Source: JBEKYH01 sp049511115 (GTDB lineage Bacteria > Planctomycetota > Phycisphaerae > Tepidisphaerales > Tepidisphaeraceae). Taken from it: a stretch of DNA of 7,733 nt. Below are positions 1 to 6,780 of this stretch, in pieces. The position numbers and the translations under genes are program-made. Every line of letters starts with the position of its first letter. The first letter of the stretch is position 1. The stretch is from the NCBI GenBank assembly GCA_049511115.1, contig JBEKYH010000230.1:1-7733 (forward strand), written 5' to 3'. The notes under the pieces were generated by a model, which saw nothing but the letters and a program-made list of their open reading frames with translations, made no database searches and was not told the origin of the DNA.

Positions 1-2
1 CG

Positions 3-533
3 GCGGCCGGGTTTGGCGCAACCGTAGTGCTTTGGGTGGCTTACCTTTTCAGTGGCGTTCTCTGTTTTGAGAAAACGATGGCCGTCGAGCGCTCCGAAGG
101 TGCGCTGGCGGCGTTGATGTTGGCGCCCGTCGAGCGGGGAACAATCTATCTTGCCAAGCTTATCAGCAATCTCCTGCTCATGTTGACCGTCGCGTTAGTC
201 ATTACGCCGGCGGGAGTTCTGTTCTTTTCATTTGATCTCTCGGCGGCTCCCTGGACGTTTGCGATGGTAATGAGCCTGGGAATTATCGGGTTTGCCGCCG
301 TCGGCACGTTGTTCGCTGCTGTTGTTTCGTCCACGAGGCTTCAGGGCGGTTTGCTTGCGATGATGATCTTTCCCGTCGCCATACCGCTGGTGATCGCCTC
401 GACGCAGATGATGATCCATCAGTTCCGCGACGGCTTGCCGGTGGGCGGAACGGGATTAGGAGTGCTGGCGGCGTTTGATGCGATTTTTCTCACCGCCAGT
501 TGGCTGATGTTCGAGTGTGTGCTGGAACCGTGA
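3..533 (+). CDS. ccmB: Heme exporter protein CcmB, 3' part (start lies before the window)
   Basis: CcmB is the integral membrane subunit of the CcmAB(CD) ABC-type complex, which acts with CcmC and CcmE in System I cytochrome c maturation at the cytoplasmic membrane. The frame is open from the first bases, so about 176 C-terminal residues are visible of a family length near 220. The stop is TGA at 531-533. The visible part has the characteristic CcmB loop: a hydrophobic run ending in FSGVLCFEKTMAVERSEGAL, then LMLAPVERGTIYLAKL. Long hydrophobic segments follow (LLLMLTVALVITPAGVLFF, FAMVMSLGIIGFAAVGTLFAAVV, LAMMIFPVAIPLVIAS and a last one near the C terminus), as expected for a six-helix permease. 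The GTG at 27 is internal to the protein and not the start. ccmC follows after about 31 bases; ccmA would be expected upstream. Identification rests on motif and context and is strong. Confidence 0.92.
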   Translation, partial: AAGFGATVVLWVAYLFSGVLCFEKTMAVERSEGALAALMLAPVERGTIYLAKLISNLLLMLTVALVITPAGVLFFSFDLSAAPWTFAMVMSLGIIGFAAVGTLFAAVVSSTRLQGGLLAMMIFPVAIPLVIASTQMMIHQFRDGLPVGGTGLGVLAAFDAIFLTASWLMFECVLEP

Positions 534-554
534 ATGAAAAGTGCAACGTGAAGC

Positions 555-558
555 GGAG
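555..558 (+). promoter_or_regulatory. Ribosome binding site for ccmC
   Basis: GGAG lies six bases before the ATG at 565. The in-frame GTG at 541 has no comparable motif at the right distance, so this site favours the ATG and a 253-residue CcmC. Confidence 0.55.
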
Positions 559-564
559 CAAGCC

Positions 565-1326
565 ATGACCAGCGGACAACGAAAACTGATGAGCGGTTTC
601 TGGCTCGGCCTGGGAGTTTTGTTCGCGGCCGACCTGGCGCTGGTTGCGTTGTACACGCCTGACGAACTCACCATGGGACCCGTGCAAAAGATTTTCTACC
701 TGCATTTGCCCGTCGCGATCAATACGTTCCTCGCCTGCCTCACGGCGTTTGTGGCCAGCATCGGATACCTCTGGCAGCGGCGGGCATGGTGGGATGACCT
801 GGCCGCGGCGGCCGCTCGCGTGGCGGTGCAGTTCTGCGGCGTGGTTCTCCTGACCGGCATGGCTTGGGGACGGCTGGCCTGGGGCGTGTGGTGGACCTGG
901 AGCCCGCGGCTGACGTTCAGTCTGGCATTGTTCTTTCTTTATGTGGTCTATCTGCTGGTTCGATCCTCCGTTGAAGGCAGAGAACGCCGGGCGGTGATCG
1001 CTGCGGTTTACGCGGTGATTGCCTTCCTGGACGTGCCGCTGGTGTGGCTGTCGGCGCGATTGATGCCCGACATTCACCCCGGCTCGGTCGAATTGGCCCC
1101 AGCCATGAAGCTGACACTGGCCGCGTGGTTTGTGCCGGTGACGCTCCTGGCGGCGGGATTGATCTTTGTGCGATTCAACCTCAATTGCAGGGCACGGCTC
1201 GCCAGTCTCGCTGCGAGCGATATTGAACAAAGCATTTCAGCTTCGACTACAGCTTTTGATGTGAATAAGCCTCGGCGAAGCCCGCGGCAAGTTGAGCTTC
1301 CTGTGAAAGCGGCAGGTGTACGATGA
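565..1326 (+). CDS. ccmC: Cytochrome c maturation protein CcmC (heme handling, six-helix membrane protein)
   Basis: CcmC binds heme at the outer face of the cytoplasmic membrane and loads it onto the chaperone CcmE. The 253-residue product (from ATG 565; a GTG at 541 would add eight residues) has six hydrophobic segments, as in the family. Both expected heme-ligand histidines are present: H47 in YLHLPVAIN and H171 in DIHPGSV. The tryptophan-rich periplasmic motif lies between helices 3 and 4 at residues 106-117 and reads WGVWWTWSPRLT. Family members usually have Asp where this protein has Ser113 (WxWDxRLT). After helix 6 comes a charged, roughly 45-residue tail with no recognised domain. The stop codon overlaps the ccmD start (ATGA at 1323-1326), which suggests translational coupling. 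CcsA/ResC-type proteins share the tryptophan motif, but the length, helix count and CcmB/CcmD neighbours support CcmC. Confidence 0.93.
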   Translation: MTSGQRKLMSGFWLGLGVLFAADLALVALYTPDELTMGPVQKIFYLHLPVAINTFLACLTAFVASIGYLWQRRAWWDDLAAAAARVAVQFCGVVLLTGMAWGRLAWGVWWTWSPRLTFSLALFFLYVVYLLVRSSVEGRERRAVIAAVYAVIAFLDVPLVWLSARLMPDIHPGSVELAPAMKLTLAAWFVPVTLLAAGLIFVRFNLNCRARLASLAASDIEQSISASTTAFDVNKPRRSPRQVELPVKAAGVR

Positions 1327-1454
1327 ACAACGAGTATGTCGCTCTGGTTTACGCGGTCGCGCTAGCCGTCTTGTGGGGCTACGGCGCGGCGCTTTGGCTC
1401 GAAAGCCGGGCAGTATCGCGACGGGAAAGAACCCGCGCGGGAGGCCGGCCATGA
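1323..1454 (+). CDS. ccmD: Small heme exporter subunit CcmD
   Basis: This is a 43-residue open frame starting MNNEYVALVYAVALAVLWGY and ending in a basic tail (SRRERTRAGGRP). It has one predicted transmembrane helix (about residues 5-26). The pattern of Tyr-Val then Tyr-Ala before the helix, a short N terminus outside, and an Arg-rich cytoplasmic end is that of CcmD. In studied bacteria CcmD binds the CcmABC complex and is needed to release heme-loaded CcmE. The ATG overlaps the ccmC stop by four bases (ATGA, 1323-1326), and its own TGA overlaps the hemA ATG in the same way (ATGA, 1451-1454), so it fills the gap between the two genes exactly. Small, poorly conserved proteins like this are often missed in automatic annotation. 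The call rests on position, size, topology and the Tyr motif, not on strong sequence identity. Confidence 0.82.
   Translation: MNNEYVALVYAVALAVLWGYGAALWLESRAVSRRERTRAGGRP
1439..1444 (+). promoter_or_regulatory. Ribosome binding site deciding the hemA start
   Basis: GGGAGG lies six bases before the ATG at 1451. This is the best Shine-Dalgarno match near the gene and excludes the longer frame that stays open back to a GTG at 1316. It lies inside the ccmD coding sequence. Confidence 0.75.
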
Positions 1455-2713
1455 GCATCATTATTGTGGGACTTAATCATCGCACGGCGCCCGTGCAAAT
1501 CCGCGAGCAGTTGGCGTTTGGGCGCGAAGGCGTGCCGACGGCGCTGCTCTATTTCCAGAAGCAATTCCCCGGCAGCGAGGCGGCAATTCTCAGCACCTGT
1601 AATCGCGTCGAAGTGATCGTGGCGAGCGAAGACGTAAAGCCAACGGCGGCGGACGTGATTCGCTTTCTGGCCGAGGCGCGCGATCTGCCGGCGAACGACT
1701 TCGCCCCCTTCCTGTATCAATTCAATGATGAAGCGGCCTGCCGCCACCTGTTTCGCGTGGCCAGCGGGCTGGATTCGATGGTGCTCGGCGAGGACCAGAT
1801 CGTCAATCAGCTTAAGCAGGCGTATGCGACGGCCAACCAGCAGGGAACGACCGGGCGCGTGCTCAACCGGCTGTTTCACCATGCCTTTCAAGTCGGCAAG
1901 CGAGCGCGGGCGACGACGAATATTTCCGATGGCAAGCGGTCGGTTTCGTCGGTGGCGGTCAATGTGGCCAAGTGTGCCATGGGCGATTTTAGCGGCAAGC
2001 GAACGCTGGTCGTCGGCGCCGGCGAGGCCGCCCGGCTGGTGTGCCAGCACCTGGCGTGCGTCGCCAAGTCGGATCAGTTCGTGGTGATGTCGCATTCGCT
2101 GAACAACGCGCGCGTGCTGGCCGAAGCGTGCCACGCGGTGGCCGCGCCGTTCGATCAGTTTGAAGCGCAGCTTCTGCTGGCGGACGTGGTCGTGACGGCG
2201 ATGAACTGCCCGCATCCACTGTTGACGGCGCCGCGGCTGCGGCAGGTTCAACAGCAGCGCGGCGGGCGGCAATTGATCATTATCGACCTGGCGGTGCCGA
2301 GGAATGTGGACCCGGCGGCGGCGGAGGTCGAGGGCGTGCGGCTGTACGACATCGACGCGCTGGGCGGAATTATCAGCGAGCATCAGCAACACCGGGCGGC
2401 GGCGGTCGCGCCGTGTGAAAAGATACTCGACGAGGAAGTCGCGGCGTTTGGCGAATGGCTGGGCGAAGCGAAACTCAGTCCGCTGATTGCCGGAATGTAT
2501 CGCGCGGCCCGAACCGTGCGCGACGCCGAACTGGAACGGATGTTTCATAAATGCCCCGACCTCACCGACACGCAGAAGCAGGCCGCGGAACAACTGGTGG
2601 ATCGAATGCTCGGTAAATTCATGCACCCCTACGTCGTCGGACTGCGGCATACGCCGGCGCCGATGATGTCCGCGGTTGCGGACGCCTGGCATGAAGAAGC
2701 TGACTCGGATTGA
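1451..2713 (+). CDS. hemA: Glutamyl-tRNA reductase
   Basis: HemA reduces glutamyl-tRNA(Glu) to glutamate-1-semialdehyde with NADPH, the first committed step of C5-pathway tetrapyrrole synthesis in the cytoplasm. The 420-residue length is normal. The N-terminal catalytic domain begins with VGLNHRTAP, and the active-site cysteine is C50 in LSTCNRVE. HLFRVASGLDSMVLGEDQI is the highly conserved segment after it. The Rossmann domain carries GAGEA at residues 189-193. A long helical C-terminal dimerisation domain follows, including the LSPLIAGMYRAA region and MLGKFMHP. One oddity: the strand after the dinucleotide fold reads MSHSLNNA (S214-H215-S216), where the family usually has NRT. The reading frame stays open upstream of ATG 1451, but that stretch encodes an Arg-rich sequence unlike HemA and overlaps ccmC and ccmD. 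The next gene starts 18 bases after the stop and belongs to the same pathway. Confidence 0.97.
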   Translation: MSIIIVGLNHRTAPVQIREQLAFGREGVPTALLYFQKQFPGSEAAILSTCNRVEVIVASEDVKPTAADVIRFLAEARDLPANDFAPFLYQFNDEAACRHLFRVASGLDSMVLGEDQIVNQLKQAYATANQQGTTGRVLNRLFHHAFQVGKRARATTNISDGKRSVSSVAVNVAKCAMGDFSGKRTLVVGAGEAARLVCQHLACVAKSDQFVVMSHSLNNARVLAEACHAVAAPFDQFEAQLLLADVVVTAMNCPHPLLTAPRLRQVQQQRGGRQLIIIDLAVPRNVDPAAAEVEGVRLYDIDALGGIISEHQQHRAAAVAPCEKILDEEVAAFGEWLGEAKLSPLIAGMYRAARTVRDAELERMFHKCPDLTDTQKQAAEQLVDRMLGKFMHPYVVGLRHTPAPMMSAVADAWHEEADSD

Positions 2714-2731
2714 GCCGGCGGGAATAGAGTC

Positions 2732-3772
2732 ATGGCAACGCTCACGCTTAACGATCTGGATGCTCGATTGCTCACCGCGGTGCAGGAGCAGATTCCGCTG
2801 GTGGCGCGGCCGTTCGCGGCGATAGCGCGGGAACTGGAAGTCACCGAGCGGGAAGTGTTGGAGCGGCTGGCGGCGCTGCACAGCGGAGCGCGGGCGCCGG
2901 TGCGGCAGATCGGCGCGATTTTCGACAGCAAGGCGCTGGGCTATCAGAGCACGCTGGTCGCGGCGAAGATTCCCGAGGATCGCCTGCCGCAGGCGGTGGC
3001 GGCGATCAATTTACATCCGGGCGTATCGCACAATTACCGCCGCGATCATGCCTTTAATCTCTGGTTTACCCTGGCTGTGCCGCCGGATAGCAAACTGGGC
3101 CTGGCCGCGACGGCGTCGATTCTGCATTGCCGCGCCGGGGCGACGGCTACAAGGATGATGCCGACGCTGAAGCTGTACAAGATCGGCGTGAGATTGGATT
3201 TGGGGGCGGGGAGAACCCAGAGCGTCAAGGCTGCTGTGGCGGGCATTGAATCATCGGCCGCGCCCGTGACCGAACGTGAAAAGCGCCTGATTCGCGTGTT
3301 GCAAAGCGATCTTCCGATTGTGGAGAATCCATTTGATGGGCTCGCCGACGAAGCGGGAGTCAGCGTGGACGAGCTGCTGGAATCCGCGCGGCGATTCATT
3401 GGCGCCGGGATGATGCGGCGGTTCAGTGCGGTGCTGCGGCACCGGGAGCTGGGGTTTGACGCCAACGCGATGGGCGTATGGGTCGTGCCACCCGATCGGC
3501 AGGATGCCTTTGGCGCGACCGCTGCCGGATTCTCCAAGGTCAGCCACTGCTATCTGCGGCCGAGTTACGCGGATTGGCCGTTTACGATTTTTACGATGAT
3601 TCACGCGCAGGATCGGGCCGGCGCTTCCAAAGTGCTGAGCGCGATCTCCTCGGCGACCGGCATCAGCGACTATGCCGCGCTCTACTCAACACAAGAATAC
3701 AAGAAAGTTCGAGTCAAATATTTCACCGGTGACGTCGAGGCCTGGGAGGCCGGCGTCGGCGCTTGTGAATGA
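2732..3772 (+). CDS. Two-domain siroheme decarboxylase (AhbA-AhbB / NirDL-type fusion)
   Basis: Siroheme decarboxylases remove two acetate carboxyls from siroheme to give 12,18-didecarboxysiroheme, an intermediate of heme b in the Ahb pathway and of heme d1 in denitrifiers. They are Lrp/AsnC-like in fold. This 346-residue product is about twice the size of one subunit and has two matching halves. Each starts with a winged-helix-like segment (about residues 8-60 and 179-236) leading into a shared element: RQIGAIFDSKALGY in the first half and RRFSAVLRHRELGF in the second. Each then has the diagnostic motif: VSHNYRRDHAFNLWFTL from V98 (H100, Y102, R103) and VSHCYLRPSYADWPFTIF from V270 (H272, Y274, R276). 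The Lrp-like start could mislead annotators into calling it a transcription regulator. It sits 18 bases after hemA, supporting a tetrapyrrole role. Which end product it serves cannot be told here, since no ahbC, ahbD or nir genes are in view. Confidence 0.9.
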   Translation: MATLTLNDLDARLLTAVQEQIPLVARPFAAIARELEVTEREVLERLAALHSGARAPVRQIGAIFDSKALGYQSTLVAAKIPEDRLPQAVAAINLHPGVSHNYRRDHAFNLWFTLAVPPDSKLGLAATASILHCRAGATATRMMPTLKLYKIGVRLDLGAGRTQSVKAAVAGIESSAAPVTEREKRLIRVLQSDLPIVENPFDGLADEAGVSVDELLESARRFIGAGMMRRFSAVLRHRELGFDANAMGVWVVPPDRQDAFGATAAGFSKVSHCYLRPSYADWPFTIFTMIHAQDRAGASKVLSAISSATGISDYAALYSTQEYKKVRVKYFTGDVEAWEAGVGACE

Positions 3773-3776
3773 AAGA

Positions 3777-3782
3777 GAAGGA
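3777..3782 (+). promoter_or_regulatory. Ribosome binding site for pntAA
   Basis: GAAGGA lies eight bases before the ATG at 3791, in the 18-base gap after the siroheme decarboxylase gene. The gap is too short for an obvious promoter or terminator. Confidence 0.6.
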
Positions 3783-3790
3783 ATACGACT

Positions 3791-4984
3791 ATGATCGTCG
3801 CGATACCCAAAGAGACGGCTGCTGGAGAGACTCGCGTGGCCATTACGCCGGCGGCAGTGGCGGCGCTGGTGAAGAGCAAGCTCGATGTGCTGATTGAAAC
3901 AGGCGCGGGGCTGCGGGCCGGATTTGAGGATTCGGCGTACGCCGCCAAAGGCGCGAAGCTGGCGGATCGGCGCGCGGTCCTGACGGCGGCGGACATTCTG
4001 CTTCAGGTGATCACCAGTTCGCCGGTGCTGGGGAACGATTATTCGCTGCTCAAGCCCAATTGCATCGTCATTGGATTCTGCGATCCGCTGGGTAGCCCGG
4101 AGACGATTGGCGACATCGCGGCCAAGGGCGTGTCGCTGATTTCGATGGAACTGATTCCGCGCATCACGCGGGCGCAGGCCATGGATGCGCTCTCGAGCCA
4201 GGCGAATCTGGCGGGATACAAGGCGGTGATCATGGCGGCGGAGGCGAGCCCGCGGATTTTCCCCATGATGATGACGGCCGCGGGGACGATCAAGCCGGCG
4301 AAAGTATTCGTCATTGGCGCCGGCGTGGCGGGATTGCAGGCCATCGCCACAGCCAAGCGGCTGGGGGCGGTGGTCAGCGCGTTTGACGTGCGCGCGGCCG
4401 TGAAGGAACAGGTCCAGTCGGTCGGCGCGAGGTTCGTCGAATTGCCGCTGGAGACGGGAGACGTGCAGGACAAGGGCGGTTACGCCAAGGCAATATCGAA
4501 GGATCAGCAGCTCAAGCAGGCGGCCTTGATGGCGAAAGTTGTCGCCGAGAGCGACGTGGTGATTACCACCGCGGCGGTTCCGGGCAAGCCGGCGCCCAAA
4601 CTGATATTTACAGCGGCGGTGGAAAAGATGCAGCCGGGGTCGGTGATTGTGGATTTGGCGGCTGAGCGCGGCGGGAACTGCGAATTGACCGTTCCCGGGA
4701 AAACAATCGTTCACAACGGCGTGACGATCATCGGCAACGCGAACATCGCCGCGGCCGTTCCTTATCACGCCAGCACGACTTACGCCAATAATCTGGTGAA
4801 ATTGCTCGCATTATTGGTGGACAAGGAAGGGAAACTGAAGCTGGACCCGAGCGATGACGTGATCGCGGGATGTCTGGCGTGTCACCAGGGCGCGGTCGTG
4901 CATGGTAGAATCAAGGACCTGCTTGGGGCGAGCGCTGCCCCGGTGGAACGCGCCCCGCGCGGCGCGGCGGCGGCACTGGCGTAA
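3791..4984 (+). CDS. pntAA: NAD(P) transhydrogenase subunit alpha part 1 (soluble NAD(H)-binding domain I)
   Basis: PntAA carries the NAD(H) site of the proton-translocating transhydrogenase, which uses the proton gradient to drive hydride transfer from NADH to NADP+. The 397-residue protein has no membrane helices, as for the split-alpha type. Visible marks are the N-terminal IPKET with RVAITP (residues 15-20), MDALSSQANLAGYKA from residue 131, the nucleotide fold GAGVAG at 176-181, and D199 in FDVRAAVKEQV, placed to bind the adenosine ribose. The mobile loop is at 227-233 (DKGGYAK, with Y231). Later come PGKPAPKLI, VDLAAERGGNCE and HQGAVVHGRI. The last 20 or so residues are an Ala/Arg/Pro-rich linker-like tail. 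A CLACH sequence at 361-365 resembles a heme c site, but the protein lacks a signal peptide and this is chance. Alanine dehydrogenase is a related family, but the mobile loop and pntAB/pntB downstream settle the call. Confidence 0.96.
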   Translation: MIVAIPKETAAGETRVAITPAAVAALVKSKLDVLIETGAGLRAGFEDSAYAAKGAKLADRRAVLTAADILLQVITSSPVLGNDYSLLKPNCIVIGFCDPLGSPETIGDIAAKGVSLISMELIPRITRAQAMDALSSQANLAGYKAVIMAAEASPRIFPMMMTAAGTIKPAKVFVIGAGVAGLQAIATAKRLGAVVSAFDVRAAVKEQVQSVGARFVELPLETGDVQDKGGYAKAISKDQQLKQAALMAKVVAESDVVITTAAVPGKPAPKLIFTAAVEKMQPGSVIVDLAAERGGNCELTVPGKTIVHNGVTIIGNANIAAAVPYHASTTYANNLVKLLALLVDKEGKLKLDPSDDVIAGCLACHQGAVVHGRIKDLLGASAAPVERAPRGAAAALA

Positions 4985-4991
4985 CAATTCC

Positions 4992-4997
4992 AAGGAG
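4992..4997 (+). promoter_or_regulatory. Ribosome binding site deciding the pntAB start
   Basis: AAGGAG lies eight bases before the ATG at 5006. The in-frame GTG at 4997 overlaps this site and so is unlikely to be the start. Confidence 0.8.
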
Positions 4998-5005
4998 TGC
5001 TTCAC

Positions 5006-5305
5006 ATGATCTCGGATTTTTCAACACAATTGTACGTGTTCATCCTCGCAGCCTTTCTGGGGCTGGAGGTGATCAAGCGGGTCAGCCCGCTGTTGCATAC
5101 CCCGCTGATGTCGCTGACCAATGCGATATCGGCGATCAGCGTGGTGGCGGCGATTGAGATCGCCGGCGAAGGCAAGACCACACTGAGCACCATTCTCGGC
5201 ACGCTGGCGGTTACGGCCGCCAGCGCCAACATCATCGGCGGATTCATGATCACCGATCGGATGCTCAAGATGTTCAAAAAGCGTGAAGTTGGAAAGCGAG
5301 CTTGA
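5006..5305 (+). CDS. pntAB: NAD(P) transhydrogenase subunit alpha part 2 (membrane subunit)
   Basis: This 99-residue protein is the small membrane subunit that, with the membrane part of PntB, forms the proton channel (domain II). In E. coli the same segment is fused to the C terminus of PntA. Three hydrophobic helices are visible at about residues 9-26, 37-52 and 58-82. They surround the family signature HTPLMSLTNAISAI (31-44), and the protein ends in a basic tail after DRMLKMFKK. The length is typical of split PntAB. It follows pntAA by 21 bases, and its stop is two bases before the pntB ATG, so the subunits are probably made in step. Confidence 0.96.
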   Translation: MISDFSTQLYVFILAAFLGLEVIKRVSPLLHTPLMSLTNAISAISVVAAIEIAGEGKTTLSTILGTLAVTAASANIIGGFMITDRMLKMFKKREVGKRA

Positions 5306-5307
5306 CC

Positions 5308-6771
5308 ATGATTGCGTCAATATTAGCGGATAGTGCGGCGTCGATAGCGCCCTCGGCCGGCGACTCGGGGATGGCCAGCGTTGTCACGACGGTCTCGTAT
5401 CTGATTGCGGCGGCGCTTTTTATTCTGGCGCTGAAGTGGCTGTCGGCGCCTTCGACGGCGCGGCGCGGGAATCTGGCCGGCGAGATCGGCATGGCCGCCG
5501 CCATCATCGGAACCTTGGTGGGCCACCATATCGTCAGTTACCAGTGGATCATCGTTGGATTTACTCTGGGCGCGCTGATCGGCGCGCCCATGGCCATCTG
5601 GATGACCATGACGGCGGTGCCGCAGCGAACGGCTTTGTCGCACGCGTGCGGCGGCCTTGCGGCGGCGCTCGTCGGAACGGCCCATTATTACCTGTTTTTC
5701 CAGCCTGGAACTGCGGCGCCGACGTCGCTGATTATGGGCATCCTGTCCATTGAAGTGCTCCTGGGGTCGCTGACGTTTACCGGTTCGTTAATGGCCTTCG
5801 GCAAGCTGCAGGACCTGCTCCCGACGCGGCCGATGGTTTACAAGGGGCAGAACATCATCAATTTTGCGATCCTGGCGGCGGCGCTGCTCAGCGGCGTGGT
5901 GCTGACCGTGAATCCCACCATGACCCTGCTGTTTCCCGTGCTGCTTGTTTTGGCCGCGCTGTTTGGCGTGATGCTGATCCTGCCGATTGGCGGGGCGGAT
6001 ATGCCGACGGTCATCGCATTGCTGAACAGCTATGCCGGTTTGTCCGCGAGCATGATGGGTTTCGTGCTGAGCAATAAACTTCTGATCATTGCCGGCGCGC
6101 TGGACGGAGCGAGCGGTTTGATCCTGTCGATCATCATGTGCCGGGCCATGAACCGGAGTTTCTCCAACGTTCTATTTGGCGCGTTCGGGCAGGTGCAAGC
6201 CAGCGCGGGCGGGCCTGGCGAAAAGAAGACCGTTCGCAGCAGCTCGCCGGAAGAGGCCGCGCAGGTCATGGAGGCGGCGACGAGCGTCATCATCATCCCG
6301 GGTTATGGCATGGCCGTCGCCCAGGCGCAGCACAAGGTGCGCGAATTGTACGATCAGCTCACCAAGCGCGGCGTGGATGTGAAATTCGCCATTCATCCCG
6401 TGGCCGGACGCATGCCGGGGCACATGAACGTCCTGCTGGCCGAGGCGGAGATTCCCTATGACCGGCTGGTGGAAATGGATGAGATCAACGGCGATTTCCC
6501 GCAGTGCGATGTGGCCCTGGTCATCGGCGCCAACGACGTGGTAAACCCCGCGGCGCGCAGCGACAAGAGCTCGCCGATCTATGGCATGCCGATTCTTAAC
6601 GCCGACCAGGCCAAGACGGTGATGGCCATCAAGCGCTCGATGAATCCCGGATTCGCCGGGATCGACAACGCCCTGTACACGTCGGACAACTGCATCATGC
6701 TCTTCGGCGACGCCAAGGCCGTGGTGGGCGGCGTGGCGAAGGAGCTCGCGGACGCGGCTAAATCGAATTGA
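5308..6771 (+). CDS. pntB: NAD(P) transhydrogenase subunit beta
   Basis: PntB supplies most of the membrane proton channel and the NADP(H)-binding domain III. The 487-residue length is normal. The N-terminal two thirds is strongly hydrophobic and includes LTFTGSLMAFGKLQDLLP and LLNSYAGLSASMMGF. H112, in LSHACGG, sits where E. coli PntB has its functionally important membrane histidine (an alignment by eye). Domain III has all the expected motifs: GYGMAVAQAQ from 332, HPVAGRMPGHMNVLLAEA from 363, GANDVVNPAA from 407, KRSMNPGFAGIDN from 442, and MLFGDAK near the C terminus. ATG 5308 is preferred over TTG 5302, which overlaps the pntAB stop; GGAAAG at 5291-5296 is a weak, distant ribosome site, so coupling to pntAB is likely. 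No residue expected for NADP binding is clearly missing, so an active enzyme is predicted. Confidence 0.97.
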   Translation: MIASILADSAASIAPSAGDSGMASVVTTVSYLIAAALFILALKWLSAPSTARRGNLAGEIGMAAAIIGTLVGHHIVSYQWIIVGFTLGALIGAPMAIWMTMTAVPQRTALSHACGGLAAALVGTAHYYLFFQPGTAAPTSLIMGILSIEVLLGSLTFTGSLMAFGKLQDLLPTRPMVYKGQNIINFAILAAALLSGVVLTVNPTMTLLFPVLLVLAALFGVMLILPIGGADMPTVIALLNSYAGLSASMMGFVLSNKLLIIAGALDGASGLILSIIMCRAMNRSFSNVLFGAFGQVQASAGGPGEKKTVRSSSPEEAAQVMEAATSVIIIPGYGMAVAQAQHKVRELYDQLTKRGVDVKFAIHPVAGRMPGHMNVLLAEAEIPYDRLVEMDEINGDFPQCDVALVIGANDVVNPAARSDKSSPIYGMPILNADQAKTVMAIKRSMNPGFAGIDNALYTSDNCIMLFGDAKAVVGGVAKELADAAKSN

Positions 6772-6780
6772 AGGTGAACC

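Noticed and set aside
490..1230. A 246-codon open frame on the minus strand opposite ccmC
   Set aside because: Antisense composition (His, Arg, Gln and Gly rich), no domain, and fully covered by a convincing ccmC.
1316..1450. Upstream extension of hemA to a GTG at 1316
   Set aside because: The extra 45 residues do not resemble HemA, the region encodes CcmD in another frame, and a good ribosome site lies six bases before ATG 1451.
1379..2881. A 500-codon open frame on the minus strand opposite hemA
   Set aside because: It is a shadow of GC-rich codon use in hemA. Its translation is rich in Arg, His and Gln with no recognisable domain, and hemA and the next gene account for the DNA with clear family motifs.
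2732..2930. An Lrp/AsnC-type transcription regulator
   Set aside because: The N-terminal winged-helix likeness is known in siroheme decarboxylases. The paired VSHNY and VSHCY motifs and the duplication favour the enzyme.
3750..3790. Possible terminator or promoter between the heme and pnt blocks
   Set aside because: The GC-rich GGCC repeats near 3738-3753 are coding, no T-run follows, and the 18-base gap shows only a ribosome binding site.
3686..4768. A 360-codon open frame on the minus strand opposite pntAA
   Set aside because: Arg/His-rich low-complexity translation typical of antisense frames in GC-rich DNA, entirely within pntAA and the end of the siroheme decarboxylase gene.
4871..4885. 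CLACH, a CxxCH heme c motif in PntAA
   Set aside because: PntAA is cytoplasmic with no signal peptide. The motif falls in the conserved segment leading to HQGAVVH, so it is a chance match despite the neighbouring cytochrome c maturation genes.
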